Positions 49,160-58,105 of a stretch of 64,000 bases of DNA are shown in pieces. Source of the stretch: Gallionellaceae bacterium (GTDB taxonomy: Bacteria; Pseudomonadota; Gammaproteobacteria; Burkholderiales; Gallionellaceae). Numbering within the stretch: the first letter of the stretch is position 1; every line of letters starts with the position of its first letter. The stretch spans positions 1-64,000 of the forward strand of contig SCUU01000140.1 in assembly GCA_004297065.1 (NCBI GenBank). Direction: 5' to 3'. The notes below the pieces were generated by a model that was not told where the DNA came from, did no database searches, and worked only from the letters and a program-made list of their open reading frames with translations. Made by a program: the position numbers and the translations under genes.

Positions 49160-49963
49160 ATGGACTTTGCTTTAATCATGTTTGTGCTGTTGCTGGTGAC
49201 AGGTGGTGTCTGGCTGTTGGATAAATACGTGTTGCAGCCCAAGCGCGCGGCGGAGACTGCCGAGCCCTGGTGGGTGGAATATGCCAAGAGCTTTTTTCCG
49301 GTCATTCTGGCGGTGTTCCTGCTGCGCTCGTTCCTGGTCGAGCCGTTCAAGATACCTTCCGGTTCGATGATTCCGACGCTGCAAGTGGGCGATTTTATTC
49401 TGGTGAATAAATTTACCTACGGCATCCGTCTGCCGATTATCAATAAAAAGATTGCGCAGTTGAACGATCCCAAGCGCGGCGACGTGATGGTGTTCCATTA
49501 TCCGGAAAACCCTGCCGTGGACTATATTAAGCGCGTAGTAGGCCTCCCCGGCGATACCGTTACCTACCGCAACAAGAAATTACGGATTAACGGGGCCGAG
49601 CAGATCCAGCAGCGCGAAGGAGATTACAACTATCTCGAGAGCGGTTTGAAGTTCGCCCATACCGAACGTTTCAGCGAGGATTTGAGCGGGCATGCGCATC
49701 CGATTCTGGTGAATCCGGAAATGCCATCTGTGCATATGGCGAGCGTCGCCGAATTTCCGCAGATGGAAAATTGCCGTTACACTCTGGAAGAGGTAAGTTG
49801 CAAGGTGCCGGAGGGGCATTACTTCATGATGGGCGACAACCGCGACAACAGCCGCGACAGCCGTTACTGGGGGTTCGTGCCCGACAACATGATCGTGGGC
49901 AAAGCCTTTTTTATCTGGATGAATTTCGGCGACATAAAGCGCATTGGTTTATCGGTTAACTGA
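49160..49963 (+). CDS. lepB: Signal peptidase I
   Basis: 267 aa inner-membrane protease that removes signal peptides from exported proteins. Two N-terminal membrane helices (FALIMFVLLLVTGGVWLLDK and FFPVILAVFLLRSFLVEP) precede the catalytic Ser in IPSGSMIPTLQVGDF near residue 72 and the general-base Lys in YIKRVVGLPGDTV near 117. The signature GDNRDNSRDSRYWGFVP is near 225. It follows lepA by 12 bases and is co-transcribed with rnc and era. Confidence 0.96.
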   Translation: MDFALIMFVLLLVTGGVWLLDKYVLQPKRAAETAEPWWVEYAKSFFPVILAVFLLRSFLVEPFKIPSGSMIPTLQVGDFILVNKFTYGIRLPIINKKIAQLNDPKRGDVMVFHYPENPAVDYIKRVVGLPGDTVTYRNKKLRINGAEQIQQREGDYNYLESGLKFAHTERFSEDLSGHAHPILVNPEMPSVHMASVAEFPQMENCRYTLEEVSCKVPEGHYFMMGDNRDNSRDSRYWGFVPDNMIVGKAFFIWMNFGDIKRIGLSVN

Positions 49964-49985
49964 ACAGGCATATTGATAAGGAGCG

Positions 49986-50357
49986 ATGATGGGAGCATTG
50001 GGAAACAAACAGCGCGGCATCGGGTTTGCCGGGCTCATTTTGCTTATTGCGGTCGTGATTTTGATTGCGGTGCTGGGCATGAAACTCGTGCCTGCCTATA
50101 TGCACAATGGGCAAATCGTGCATATATTCCAGGCGATCGCCAGCGATCCCGAGATGCGAAATGCCAGCGTCAAGGATATTCGCGCCTCGTTTGAAAAGCG
50201 GGCGCTGATGGATAACATCAGCGAGATCGGCGCGGAGGATGTCCAGATAGATAAAGAGGGCGGACGCCTTGCCTTGAGTGCGAGCTATCCGGTGAAAATC
50301 CCTGTGGTCGGCAACATCAGCCTGCTGCTCGAATTCAATCCGAGCAGTGCCAAGTAA
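49986..50357 (+). CDS. DUF4845-type small membrane protein
   Basis: 123 aa. It starts at tandem ATGs behind AAGGAGCG. The basic N-terminus with RGIGFAGLILLIAVVILIAVLGM is a pilin-like membrane segment, and then a small alpha/beta domain (FQAIASDPEMRNASVKDIRAS...GRLALSASYPVKIPVVGNISLL). Proteins of this type lie between lepB and rnc in many betaproteobacteria. Function unknown. Confidence 0.8.
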   Translation: MMGALGNKQRGIGFAGLILLIAVVILIAVLGMKLVPAYMHNGQIVHIFQAIASDPEMRNASVKDIRASFEKRALMDNISEIGAEDVQIDKEGGRLALSASYPVKIPVVGNISLLLEFNPSSAK

Positions 50358-50365
50358 ATCAGCGC

Positions 50366-51043
50366 ATGAACCGCGAGTCGTTGTGCCGGCAAATCGGCCA
50401 CCAGTTTGCTCGGCCGCAACTGCTGCAAAAAGCGCTGACGCATCGCAGCCATAGCGCGGCGCATTACGAGCGGCTGGAGTTTCTGGGCGACAGCGTATTG
50501 AACTGCGTGATCGCCAAATATCTGTACGAGCAGCACCCGGAATTGCCGGAAGGCGACCTCTCCAGATTGCGTTCCAATCTGGTCAACCAGCAAACCCTGT
50601 GTGCCTTGGCACAAGGTTTGAATCTCGGCGAGCAACTGTTGTTGGGCGAAGGCGAACGCAAAAGTGCCGGCTTCCGCCGCCCGTCCATACTGGCGGATGC
50701 GATGGAGGCCGTATTCGGTGCGGTATTCCTCGACTCTGGATTCGCTGCCGCCGAGCAGGTTGTGCTGCGCCAATATGTGCCGTTCATCGCACGGATGGAC
50801 ATACAGAGTCTGGGCAAAGATGCCAAGACCCAACTGCAAGAGCATTTGCAAGCGCGCAAATTGACCCTGCCCAAATACACCGTGGTCGCCACCCAGGGCG
50901 AGGCGCATGCGCAGGTGTTCGTGATCGAATGCGAGATCGGCCAACTGAAAGTCACCACGCGCGGCGAGGGCAGCAGTCGCCGCATCGCCGAACAAGCCGC
51001 AGCCGAAGCCGCCTATAAACTGCTGAATCAACCCAAACCATGA
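50366..51043 (+). CDS. rnc: Ribonuclease III
   Basis: 225 aa dimeric double-strand-specific endonuclease that processes rRNA precursors and structured mRNAs. Catalytic signature [19 protein letters not shown] is near residue 33, with metal-binding Asp and Glu there and in [16 protein letters not shown] near 112. The C-terminal dsRBD is [19 protein letters not shown]...[20 protein letters not shown]. The abundant palindromic repeats in this genome would be candidate substrates if transcribed. It overlaps era by 4 bases (ATGA). Confidence 0.97.
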   Translation: MNRESLCRQIGHQFARPQLLQKALTHRSHSAAHYERLEFLGDSVLNCVIAKYLYEQHPELPEGDLSRLRSNLVNQQTLCALAQGLNLGEQLLLGEGERKSAGFRRPSILADAMEAVFGAVFLDSGFAAAEQVVLRQYVPFIARMDIQSLGKDAKTQLQEHLQARKLTLPKYTVVATQGEAHAQVFVIECEIGQLKVTTRGEGSSRRIAEQAAAEAAYKLLNQPKP

Positions 51044-51936
51044 CCGATACCCCACATACCTTCCACAGCGGCTTCATCTCCATCGTAGGCCGCCCCAACG
51101 TCGGCAAATCGACGCTGCTCAACCACCTCATCGGGCAAAAAATCAGCATCACATCGCGCAAAGCGCAGACCACGCGCCACCGCATCACCGGCATCCTCAC
51201 CGAAGAGCAGACGCAATTCGTCTTCGTCGATACGCCGGGCTTCCAGACCCAATATCTGAACACCTTGAACAAGGGACTGAATCGCGTGGTGACCAGCAGC
51301 CTGCGCGACGTGAACGTCGTGTTGTTCGTCATCGAAGCGCGCCACTTTGACGAGCGCGACCGCCAGGTGATGAACCTGTTGCCGACCACCATTCCTGTTA
51401 TTTTGGTTATCAACAAAGTCGATAACATGGAGAACAAAAGCGAGTTGCTGCCCTTCATCGAAGATGTCGCCAAAGAGCGCCACTTTGCCGCCATCGTTCC
51501 GGTGAGCGCCAAGCAGGATAAGCGGCTCGACACCCTGCTGGATGCGATCCGCCCCTACCTGCCGGAAGGCGAAAAAATCTATGCGGAAGACGAAATCACC
51601 GACCGCAACGAACGTTTCCTCGCCGCCGAAATCGTGCGCGAAAAAGTGTTCCGCTTTACCGGCGAGGAACTGCCTTACTCGGTCAGCGTGGTCATCGAGC
51701 AATTCAAACTCGAAGGAAAATTGCGCCGCATCCACGCCGCGATTCTTGTGGATAAAGATGCCCACAAAGCCATGCTCATCGGCGCAAAAGGCGAAAAGCT
51801 CAAAGAGATCGGTACCCAGGCCCGCCTCGATATGGAAAAACTTTTCGACGGCAAAGTCTACCTCGAAGTGTGGGTCAAAGTCCGCAGCGGCTGGGCCGAT
51901 AGCCCGCAGATGCTGAAGAGTTTGGGCTACGAATAA
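51040..51936 (+). CDS. era: Ribosome-assembly GTPase Era
   Basis: 298 aa. G1 is [17 protein letters not shown]2 [10 protein letters not shown]3 FVDTPGFQ and G4 [11 protein letters not shown]; the C-terminal KH domain has [26 protein letters not shown]. Era binds 16S rRNA near its 3' end during 30S maturation. In relatives recO follows directly; here about 6.7 kb of accessory genes intervene. Confidence 0.97.
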   Translation: MTDTPHTFHSGFISIVGRPNVGKSTLLNHLIGQKISITSRKAQTTRHRITGILTEEQTQFVFVDTPGFQTQYLNTLNKGLNRVVTSSLRDVNVVLFVIEARHFDERDRQVMNLLPTTIPVILVINKVDNMENKSELLPFIEDVAKERHFAAIVPVSAKQDKRLDTLLDAIRPYLPEGEKIYAEDEITDRNERFLAAEIVREKVFRFTGEELPYSVSVVIEQFKLEGKLRRIHAAILVDKDAHKAMLIGAKGEKLKEIGTQARLDMEKLFDGKVYLEVWVKVRSGWADSPQMLKSLGYE

Positions 51937-51944
51937 GCAAAAAA

Positions 51945-51977
51945 TGTAAGCTGGGTTGAGCGTGGCGATACCCGGCA
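51945..51977. repeat. Short dispersed hairpin repeat (GGGTTGAGCG...GCGATACCC type)
   Basis: TGTAAGCTGGGTTGAGCGTGGCGATACCCGGCA forms a hairpin between GCTGGGT and ACCCGGC. The motif is a common dispersed repeat in proteobacterial genomes. It marks the point where era ends and the accessory island begins. Confidence 0.6.
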
Positions 51978-52021
51978 TTCGAGGCTGTCTCAGGTCAGCA
52001 GGTCAAGGAGTAATTTGCTTC

Positions 52022-55000
52022 ATGTCCCCGCAACAGTTCATCGCAAAGTGGCAAGGCAGCACGCTCAACGAGCGGCAAAGTTACCAAGCGCATTTCGCCG
52101 ACCTGTGTGCCTTGGTCGGTGTCGAGGCACCCACTCCCGCCAGCGCGGATAACTACTGCTACGAGCGCGGCGTTACCAAGACGGGCAGCAAACACGGCTG
52201 GGCGGACGTGTGGAAGCGCGGCCACTTCGCCATCGAATACAAAGCACCGGATCGCAATCTCGATGCCGCGCTCAAACAGCTGATGACCTATGCGCTGGCG
52301 CTGGACAACCCGCCGTTGCTGGTGGTGTGCGACACCCAGATCATCCAGATACACACCCATTTCACCAACGCCCCCAGCGAGATTCACACCATCGCCCTGC
52401 AAGACCTCGACGAACCAAGCAACCTCGACAAGCTGCGCTGGCTTTTCACCGCGCCGGATAAATTTCACCCGCAACGCACCATCGCGCAGATCACCGAAGA
52501 AGCAGCGGGAAAATTCGCCGCCCTCGCGCAATCGTTGAATGCCCGTGACCATGCGCCGCAAGCCGTGGCGCACTTCCTCAACCAATGCCTGTTTTGTCTG
52601 TTTGCTGAAGATGCCGAGTTGTTGCCGGAAAAATTGTTCGAGCGTCTGCTGGATAAAAGCCAGACCGATCCGGCGAAACTTTCTTCGCGCCTCGAAGAGC
52701 TGTTCAACGCCATGCGCAAGGGCGGCGACTTCGCGCTGGAAGACATCCACTGGTTCAATGGTGGTCTGTTCGAAAATATCGAAGTGTTGCCGCTTGCCAC
52801 CAGCGAAATAAAAATCCTGCACGAAGCTGCCAAGCTCGATTGGAGCGGCATCGAACCCTCCATCTTCGGTACCCTGTTCGAGCGCGGTCTCGACCCCAAA
52901 AAACGTTCGCAACTCGGCGCACATTACACCGACCAGCAATCCATCCTGCGCATCATCAACCCCGTGGTGGTCGAGCCGCTCACGGCGGAGTGGGAGGAAG
53001 CGAAACGTATCATCGCCGGGCGCGTGGCGCTGTACGAGAAGGGTGGCAAAGGCTCCAAGATCGCCATGCAGGAAGCGCAGGGCGCATTCATCACCTACCT
53101 CGAACGGCTCAAAAACTTCAAAGTGCTCGACCCCGCCTGCGGCAGCGGCAACTTCCTCTACCTTGCCCTGCGCGTGCTGAAAGACCTCGAACACAAAGCC
53201 AACCTCGAAGCCGAACAACTCGGCCTGCATCGCCAAGTGAGCATCGAAGTATCTCCCGCCAACGTGCTCGGCATAGAACTCAATCCTTATGCGGCGGAAC
53301 TGGCGCGCGTCACCGTGTGGATCGGTGAGATCCAGTGGATGCTCAAGAACGGCTACCCCATCCGCACCAGCCCCATCCTGCAAGCGCTCGACCACATCGA
53401 GAATCGGGATGCGGTGCTTGTATTCCCTCACCCTAACCCTCTCCCGGCGGGAGAGGGAACTGACTCCCCTCGCCCTCTGGGAGAGGGGCAGGGGGTGAGG
53501 GTTGCCGACTGGCCGACCGTCGATGCCATCATCGGCAACCCGCCATTCTTGGGCGGCAGCAAGATGTTGCGCGAACTGGGCGACGATTACGTTCATGCGC
53601 TGCGTGTTGAATATGAGGGGCGCGTGCCGGGCGGTGCAGACCTCGTGACGTACTGGTTTGAAAAGGCGCGCGCGCAGATCGAAGCGGGAAAATGCCAGCG
53701 TGCCGGATTGGTTGCCACCAACTCGATACGCGGCGGCTCAAATCAAGAAGTGCTGGCGAAAATCTGCGACTCCGCGCACATCTTCAACGCGTGGAGCGAC
53801 GAAGAATGGATCAACGAAGGCGCAGCAGTACGTGTATCGCTGGTGTGTTTTGGCTCCCTCGCCCAACGGGAGATAACCAGCGACTTGCCCGCTGGCGGGC
53901 TTAGTCGAATGGCTAGTAGTTCCATCAGGGCGGGGGGTGAGGGCATCACTCTCAACGGAGCACCCGTCACCACCATCCATGCCGACCTCACCGCAGGCGA
54001 AGGTCTGAATCTCACACAAGCCAAGCCGCTCAAAGAAAATGCTGGAATCTGTTTTATGGGGGCATCGAAGAAAGGTGCATTCGATATTGAAGGTGACTTG
54101 GCGCGGCAATGGCTCAAGCTGCCGAATCCGAACGGTCGATCAAATAGTGACGTACTCAAGCCTTTATGGAACGGGCTGGATGTGGCGCGCCGTCCACGCG
54201 ATGGCTGGATTGTTGATTTTGGCACGACGATGAGCGAGGCAGATGCGGCGTTATATGAAGTGCCGTTTAGCTACGTGCAACAGCACGTCAAACCGGAACG
54301 CGAAAAAAACAATCGCGAGGCTTACCGGAAATATTGGTGGCGTCACGCCGAAGCTCGGCCTGGAATGCGAAAAGCTTTAGCTGGCTTGCCGCGCTACATT
54401 GCTACTCCAGAAGTAGCCAAGCACCGTATTTTCGTATGGATGGATAAAAGTATTCTGCCAGACCAGAAGCTTTATGCCATTGCTCATTCCGACGACACCT
54501 CTTTCGGCATCCTTCATTCGCGCTTTCACGAACTCTGGGCGCTGGCGGTTTGTTCTTGGCATGGTGCTGGCAATGACCCGCGCTACACACCGACCACCAC
54601 CTTCGAGACCTTTCCTTTTCCAGAAGGAATGACACCGACGGATGCCACGTCCCTCGCCCGACCTGTCGGCCACCCTCTCCCGCAAGCGGGAGAAGGGCTG
54701 GGGGTGAGGGGTGGTGAGATTGCCACCGCTGCGAAGAAGCTGAACGAACTCCGCAACAACTGGCTCAATCCGCCCGAATGGACAGATTGGGTGCGTACAC
54801 CCGAAGAAGAAAAAGCAGGCTATCCACTACGCCCCATCGCCAAAGCTCGCCCTCTCCCCAACCCTCTCCCGCAAGCGGGCGAGGGAGCAAACGCGGAAGG
54901 CAATTTAACTTTTGCTGCCGACCTAAAGAAACGCACCCTCACCAACCTCTACAACCAGCGCCCCGCATGGCTAGACAACGCCCACAAGACCCTAGATGCC

Positions 55001-55108
55001 GCCGTCGCCAAAGCCTACGGCTGGAACGACTACACCCTCGACATGCCCGATGAAGAGATATTGCGGCGGTTATTGGCGTTGAATCTGGCGCGCGCCTCAT
55101 CTCTTTAG
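52022..55108 (+). CDS. Single-chain restriction-modification enzyme, MmeI-like (type IIL/IIG)
   Basis: 1028 aa from the ATG at 52022 (MSPQQFIAKWQG), preceded by AAGGAG. The N-terminal nuclease domain shows a PD-(D/E)xK pattern: Asp in HGWADVWKRG, ten residues later EYK in FAIEYKAPDR, then QLMTYAL. The gamma-class N6-adenine methyltransferase core has motif I LDPACGSGNFLYLALR near 370 and motif IV AIIGNPPFLGGSKM near 505. A C-terminal target-recognition region follows. Such enzymes cut and methylate with one specificity domain. Four segments of palindromic repeat are translated within it (near residues 469-495, 612-641, 877-897 and 943-956). No separate methylase or specificity gene is seen. 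Confidence 0.88.
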   Translation: MSPQQFIAKWQGSTLNERQSYQAHFADLCALVGVEAPTPASADNYCYERGVTKTGSKHGWADVWKRGHFAIEYKAPDRNLDAALKQLMTYALALDNPPLLVVCDTQIIQIHTHFTNAPSEIHTIALQDLDEPSNLDKLRWLFTAPDKFHPQRTIAQITEEAAGKFAALAQSLNARDHAPQAVAHFLNQCLFCLFAEDAELLPEKLFERLLDKSQTDPAKLSSRLEELFNAMRKGGDFALEDIHWFNGGLFENIEVLPLATSEIKILHEAAKLDWSGIEPSIFGTLFERGLDPKKRSQLGAHYTDQQSILRIINPVVVEPLTAEWEEAKRIIAGRVALYEKGGKGSKIAMQEAQGAFITYLERLKNFKVLDPACGSGNFLYLALRVLKDLEHKANLEAEQLGLHRQVSIEVSPANVLGIELNPYAAELARVTVWIGEIQWMLKNGYPIRTSPILQALDHIENRDAVLVFPHPNPLPAGEGTDSPRPLGEGQGVRVADWPTVDAIIGNPPFLGGSKMLRELGDDYVHALRVEYEGRVPGGADLVTYWFEKARAQIEAGKCQRAGLVATNSIRGGSNQEVLAKICDSAHIFNAWSDEEWINEGAAVRVSLVCFGSLAQREITSDLPAGGLSRMASSSIRAGGEGITLNGAPVTTIHADLTAGEGLNLTQAKPLKENAGICFMGASKKGAFDIEGDLARQWLKLPNPNGRSNSDVLKPLWNGLDVARRPRDGWIVDFGTTMSEADAALYEVPFSYVQQHVKPEREKNNREAYRKYWWRHAEARPGMRKALAGLPRYIATPEVAKHRIFVWMDKSILPDQKLYAIAHSDDTSFGILHSRFHELWALAVCSWHGAGNDPRYTPTTTFETFPFPEGMTPTDATSLARPVGHPLPQAGEGLGVRGGEIATAAKKLNELRNNWLNPPEWTDWVRTPEEEKAGYPLRPIAKARPLPNPLPQAGEGANAEGNLTFAADLKKRTLTNLYNQRPAWLDNAHKTLDAAVAKAYGWNDYTLDMPDEEILRRLLALNLARASSL
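53425..53503. repeat. Palindromic repeat 1 inside the MmeI-like gene
   Basis: CCCTCACCCTAACCCTCTCCC GGCGGGAGAGGG, then GCCCTCTGGGAGAGGGGC and GGGGGTGAGGG: two hairpin arms with outer CCCTCACCC/GGGTGAGGG. It is read as PHPNPLPAGEG...LGEGQGVRV between methyltransferase motifs I and IV. Confidence 0.87.
53855..53944. repeat. Palindromic repeat 2 inside the MmeI-like gene (degenerate)
   Basis: TCCCTCGCCCAACGGGAGA ... CTTGCCCGCTGGCGGGCTTAG ... AGGGCGGGGGGTGAGGGCA. The outer CCCTCGCCC/GGGTGAGGG arms remain, but the interior is diverged. Translated in frame after motif IV. Confidence 0.65.
54651..54711. repeat. Palindromic repeat 3 inside the MmeI-like gene
   Basis: CCCTCGCCCGACCTGTCGGCC, then CACCCTCTCCCGCAAGCGGGAGAAGGG and CTGGGGGTGAGGGG. 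Contains the CTCTCCCGCAAGCGGGAGA core shared with repeat 4. Read in frame as GHPLPQAGEGLGVRGG in the C-terminal target-recognition part. Confidence 0.85.
54849..54888. repeat. Palindromic repeat 4 inside the MmeI-like gene (half unit)
   Basis: CGCCCTCTCCCCAACCCTCTCCCGCAAGCGGGCGAGGGAGC, a single-arm version of repeat 3 with the same CCCTCTCCCGCAAGCGGG core, read as RPLPNPLPQAGEGAN close to the C-terminus. Confidence 0.8.
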
Positions 55109-55120
55109 AGAGAATTTTCA

Positions 55121-56746
55121 ATGTCCAGCAGTGGTTCATTAATGAGGTTACGCCAAGGCAACGAGGGTGAATTTCTAAACTGGCTGGAGAAGTTGGGATT
55201 GAAGGATTTTCTGCATCATTACCCGGTACGTCGGCTTGTCGAGTGGGGGTGGTTAAGTCCGCAATCCCGCGTGATATTCCCGGAGAGTTTTTTCTTGGAA
55301 GAAGATGAACCCCCTTCCTTTGAAAGTCGTCGTCGCTCAGACTTGAAAGGTGAGCAACTACTATGGGATTCGTCTTGGTTTGTCGGTGAGAGTGAGCCTT
55401 TATGGTTCCTTGATCCTTTCTTTCGACCGGGCGACAAGGAAGGGCAAGTATTGTTTGGGAAAGACTCAGCAGGAGCTTTGCCCGCAGTGCCAGAGCCTTT
55501 CATGCACCCAGACGGAGTTGAAGTCATTCCCTTTGTGGACTACTTCTTTCACTGGCAGGGATATGCATTGATTGATGTGATTCGTACTGCTGATACTTTC
55601 GGGCCGATATTACATACACCGGACTTGAAAGAACGCCTGGCCTTCATCGAAGAGGTGCGTTCAGAAAGATTGGCCGAGTGGAATCCGGAAGAAATTTTAA
55701 CCTTGCCCACTCGCTGGGGCGGACTATCAGAGCCCATGACATGGCTGTCGCACTACCGTGATTTACGTGATGCCATCCCTTTGCATAACGCAGACAGCAA
55801 TCTACTACGCAAGGGGGCATTGGAGTTGGCTGCCTACCTTGGGGTGACAGAAGAGAAGTTGGCATATGCAGTAAAGGATCAATTGTTGGTGCTGGCGCAA
55901 GATTGGCGACGGGCAAATGATCGGTACTACGAATTGACGCAACGCGCCTATCCCTATTTGCAAGCCGATATTCAAATTGCGATGGAATGGCTGTATTTCC
56001 TAACGGGGAACGAGCTCGATTTCTATTTGGATAAATGGCAATACGACACGATGGGGCAAAGGCAGTGGGCTGAACTTCATGCAGTTCTCGAATATGAGTT
56101 TTTCACCGAACGAAAGTTTTTCATTAAAACTGCACCGAAATATCTCAATGATTACTGCAAGCAATTTGTCGATGAGAGTGGCTTGAATGGTAACAACCTT
56201 GGAATTCTGGTTGATGCCATAAGAAGCACCAACTATCCGTTTGACAGTTTCTTGGGCGCATTCCGGCAAATGCATGAAGAAATGACATACCGGTTCGAGC
56301 ATAAAGGCGGGTTGGATTTTCGTGAACGCAGGCCGCTTGTTTACTACTCGGTGCTGGCGATACGGGCGGAGGGATGTTTGCGGTTCGCTTTGGAGAAGGG
56401 AGGGATGCTTGATTCCATAGAGAATCAGGGGCTGAGCAAGTACATTGAATGTCTGGCTCAGAGGCGAGGGCTAAGCAGTAAAGCCATTGAGCGATTCAGG
56501 GGGAATCTGAATAAGACGAATTTGCATGAGGCAAAGGAATACCCCATCGCATCAATCATGAAACTGAATCTGGGGTTGTCAGAAAAAGAGAATTATTTGG
56601 TTCAGGCATTCTTGAGTTGCGTGGTGGCAAGAAATTATTTTGCACATCATTACTGTTTTGACAAAGAAGTGCGGAAGAGCAAAGAGTCTGGATTCATGTT
56701 GACGGGGATATTGGTGACAGTGCTCTATTTGTTGGATGAGCGATGA
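55121..56746 (+). CDS. Large hypothetical protein with C-terminal HEPN-like motif, partner of the R-M gene
   Basis: 541 aa, 12 bases after the R-M gene. I do not recognise the family. The N-terminal 190 residues are rich in Trp, Phe and Asp/Glu (LKDFLHHYPVRRLVEWGWL, FMHPDGVEVIPFVDYFFHWQGY); the rest is helical. Near residue 505 it has VVARNYFAHHYCFD, an R-N-x-x-x-H pattern like the catalytic motif of HEPN ribonucleases, within a C-terminal helical bundle. GC content is visibly lower than in era or recO. Placement and motif suggest a defence or abortive-infection role; this is inference. Confidence 0.65.
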   Translation: MSSSGSLMRLRQGNEGEFLNWLEKLGLKDFLHHYPVRRLVEWGWLSPQSRVIFPESFFLEEDEPPSFESRRRSDLKGEQLLWDSSWFVGESEPLWFLDPFFRPGDKEGQVLFGKDSAGALPAVPEPFMHPDGVEVIPFVDYFFHWQGYALIDVIRTADTFGPILHTPDLKERLAFIEEVRSERLAEWNPEEILTLPTRWGGLSEPMTWLSHYRDLRDAIPLHNADSNLLRKGALELAAYLGVTEEKLAYAVKDQLLVLAQDWRRANDRYYELTQRAYPYLQADIQIAMEWLYFLTGNELDFYLDKWQYDTMGQRQWAELHAVLEYEFFTERKFFIKTAPKYLNDYCKQFVDESGLNGNNLGILVDAIRSTNYPFDSFLGAFRQMHEEMTYRFEHKGGLDFRERRPLVYYSVLAIRAEGCLRFALEKGGMLDSIENQGLSKYIECLAQRRGLSSKAIERFRGNLNKTNLHEAKEYPIASIMKLNLGLSEKENYLVQAFLSCVVARNYFAHHYCFDKEVRKSKESGFMLTGILVTVLYLLDER

Positions 56747-57266
56747 AGCGGCAACGTACCCAAGAAATCCAATTGGAGATGATGGGATGACGGTACAGAT
56801 TACAGATAGTTTGGATATTGAGGGCATGCATGCAATGGTTGCTTGCGATATGTTCATTGAGCTGCATCCGAGAATCGTTAGATTGAGCGACGAGGCGGCA
56901 GAGGAATCTTGTCCAGGAGCTTTATCTACTGCATGTCACCGGGAGTTTTGGGCGAGCTGGGCTATCAAGGGCGGCAAGTTGTATTTGGTCGATGTCATCG
57001 GCAGATTCGTATTGGTCGGTGAAGAGCCGCTGTTCGCGGAATGGTATAGCGGCACTATTCGAGCTGGTGCAGGGAAGATGTTACGTCGTCCTACTATCGG
57101 TTATGGATTGTGCGAGCGAAAAATTGAAATTGAAGTGAAAGATGGCATCGCTCTGCATCAGCGCGAGTGGCGGTTTTATTTATCCGGCAATGTAATACAG
57201 GCACCGCCCGATGCGCCGCCGCCCTATGTTGGGGAGTTGCCCTCTTGGATAAGAAAAAAACAATAA
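56736..57266 (+). CDS. Hypothetical protein overlapping the HEPN-motif gene
   Basis: 176 aa from the ATG at 56736, which lies 11 bases inside the preceding gene; the ATG at 56787 (MTVQITDSLDIEGM) is an alternative. No family recognised. The middle contains ACHREFWASWAIKGGKLYLVDVIGRFVLVGEEPLFAEWYSGTIR, a compact beta-rich region, and the end is Pro-rich (APPDAPPPYVGELPSW). No signal or membrane segment. The overlap implies co-translation with the 541-aa protein, and so possibly a complex. Confidence 0.65.
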   Translation: MSDEAATYPRNPIGDDGMTVQITDSLDIEGMHAMVACDMFIELHPRIVRLSDEAAEESCPGALSTACHREFWASWAIKGGKLYLVDVIGRFVLVGEEPLFAEWYSGTIRAGAGKMLRRPTIGYGLCERKIEIEVKDGIALHQREWRFYLSGNVIQAPPDAPPPYVGELPSWIRKKQ

Positions 57267-57342
57267 CGAAGGCGGCCCATTAAGTGAAATACCCCATTAA
57301 GGTGTTGCTACGGGAAATGAAGAAATTTTGCCGAAAGACACA

Positions 57343-57558
57343 ATGAAAATTTTCCTTGGATTTGACTCGGATGAAAATATTGTCTACGCCTTCGGACATG
57401 GCAATATTGATGATGATGACGAAGGCAGTCCGCCGTTTTCGTGCAATATCAAAGCGGGAAAGAAATTCCTCGGACTTTCATTTGATGAGTTAAAAATATT
57501 TGATTGGGTTGAAACGGATGATGATGGAAATTTAATCGGCAAAGGCAAGCGTCTATGA
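57343..57558 (+). CDS. Small acidic hypothetical protein
   Basis: 71 aa from the ATG at 57343 (MKIFLGFDSDENIVYAFGHG); the ORF-track start is a TTG five codons earlier. It is strongly acidic (NIDDDDEGSPPF, VETDDDGNLIGKGK). Not recognised. Small acidic proteins in defence islands can be immunity or anti-restriction factors, but nothing here shows that. Confidence 0.5.
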   Translation: MKIFLGFDSDENIVYAFGHGNIDDDDEGSPPFSCNIKAGKKFLGLSFDELKIFDWVETDDDGNLIGKGKRL

Positions 57559-57632
57559 TCGTAGAGCGCAATCCTTATCGCGCCGAATGTTAGGTTGAAT
57601 TGGTGTAATCGTCCGATTACAATCTCTCCCTG

Positions 57633-57747
57633 TACACGATCAAGCCGCTCCCTGAATTTAGCCAATGGTTGTTTGGTCTGAAAGATGGCATGACGCATCG
57701 CCGATATTGCCAAGGCCATTAAGCTGGCCGCATCTCTTGAGGAGTGA
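57633..57747 (+). pseudogene. Deleted HigB/RelE-type toxin remnant
   Basis: An N-terminal piece without a start reads YTIKPLPEFSQWLFGLKDGM (57633-57692), the opening of RelE/HigB-type toxins of the COG3657 kind (xAWLxGLKDxxTRxR). The C-terminal piece reads IADIAKAIKLAASLEE and stops at 57747, like the family's ending (DIxxAxxLAxxW). The two pieces lie in different frames with the central RNase core deleted, so no toxin can be made. The cognate antitoxin follows after 3 bases and is intact. Confidence 0.75.
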
Positions 57748-57750
57748 ACC

Positions 57751-58056
57751 ATGACCAAAAAAATCAAAATCGCCGACTTGCCTGAATTCGATATTACCGA
57801 GCACCTTGATAGCGAACAGGCGATTGCGGAATACATCACTATCGTGTTGGAAGAGAACGATCCTGCGGCCTTGGCCGATGCGCTGGGGGTTGCGGCGCGT
57901 GCGCGCGGTATGAGTGAGATCGCCAAGCAATCTGGCTTGACTCGCGAGGCGTTGTATAAAGCATTGCGCCCGGATGCGCACCCTCGTTTTGATACGATCA
58001 GCCGGGTGTGTGCGGCATTGGGCGTGAAGCTGGTCGCGCAACCTGTTCATTCGTGA
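57751..58056 (+). CDS. Orphan addiction-module antitoxin (HigA/COG3636 type)
   Basis: 101 aa. The N-terminus DLPEFDITEHLDSEQAIAEYITIVLEENDP is characteristic of this antitoxin family, followed by an HTH (MSEIAKQSGLTREALYKAL...TISRVCAALGVKLVAQPV). It starts at the ATG at 57751 with GAGGAG upstream inside the toxin remnant. Its own toxin is deleted, so it remains either as a regulator or as a decaying gene. Confidence 0.88.
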   Translation: MTKKIKIADLPEFDITEHLDSEQAIAEYITIVLEENDPAALADALGVAARARGMSEIAKQSGLTREALYKALRPDAHPRFDTISRVCAALGVKLVAQPVHS

Positions 58057-58105
58057 GCGGATGTTAGAATCAATCGACGTGTACTTATGTAAACAAGGAG
58101 CAAAC

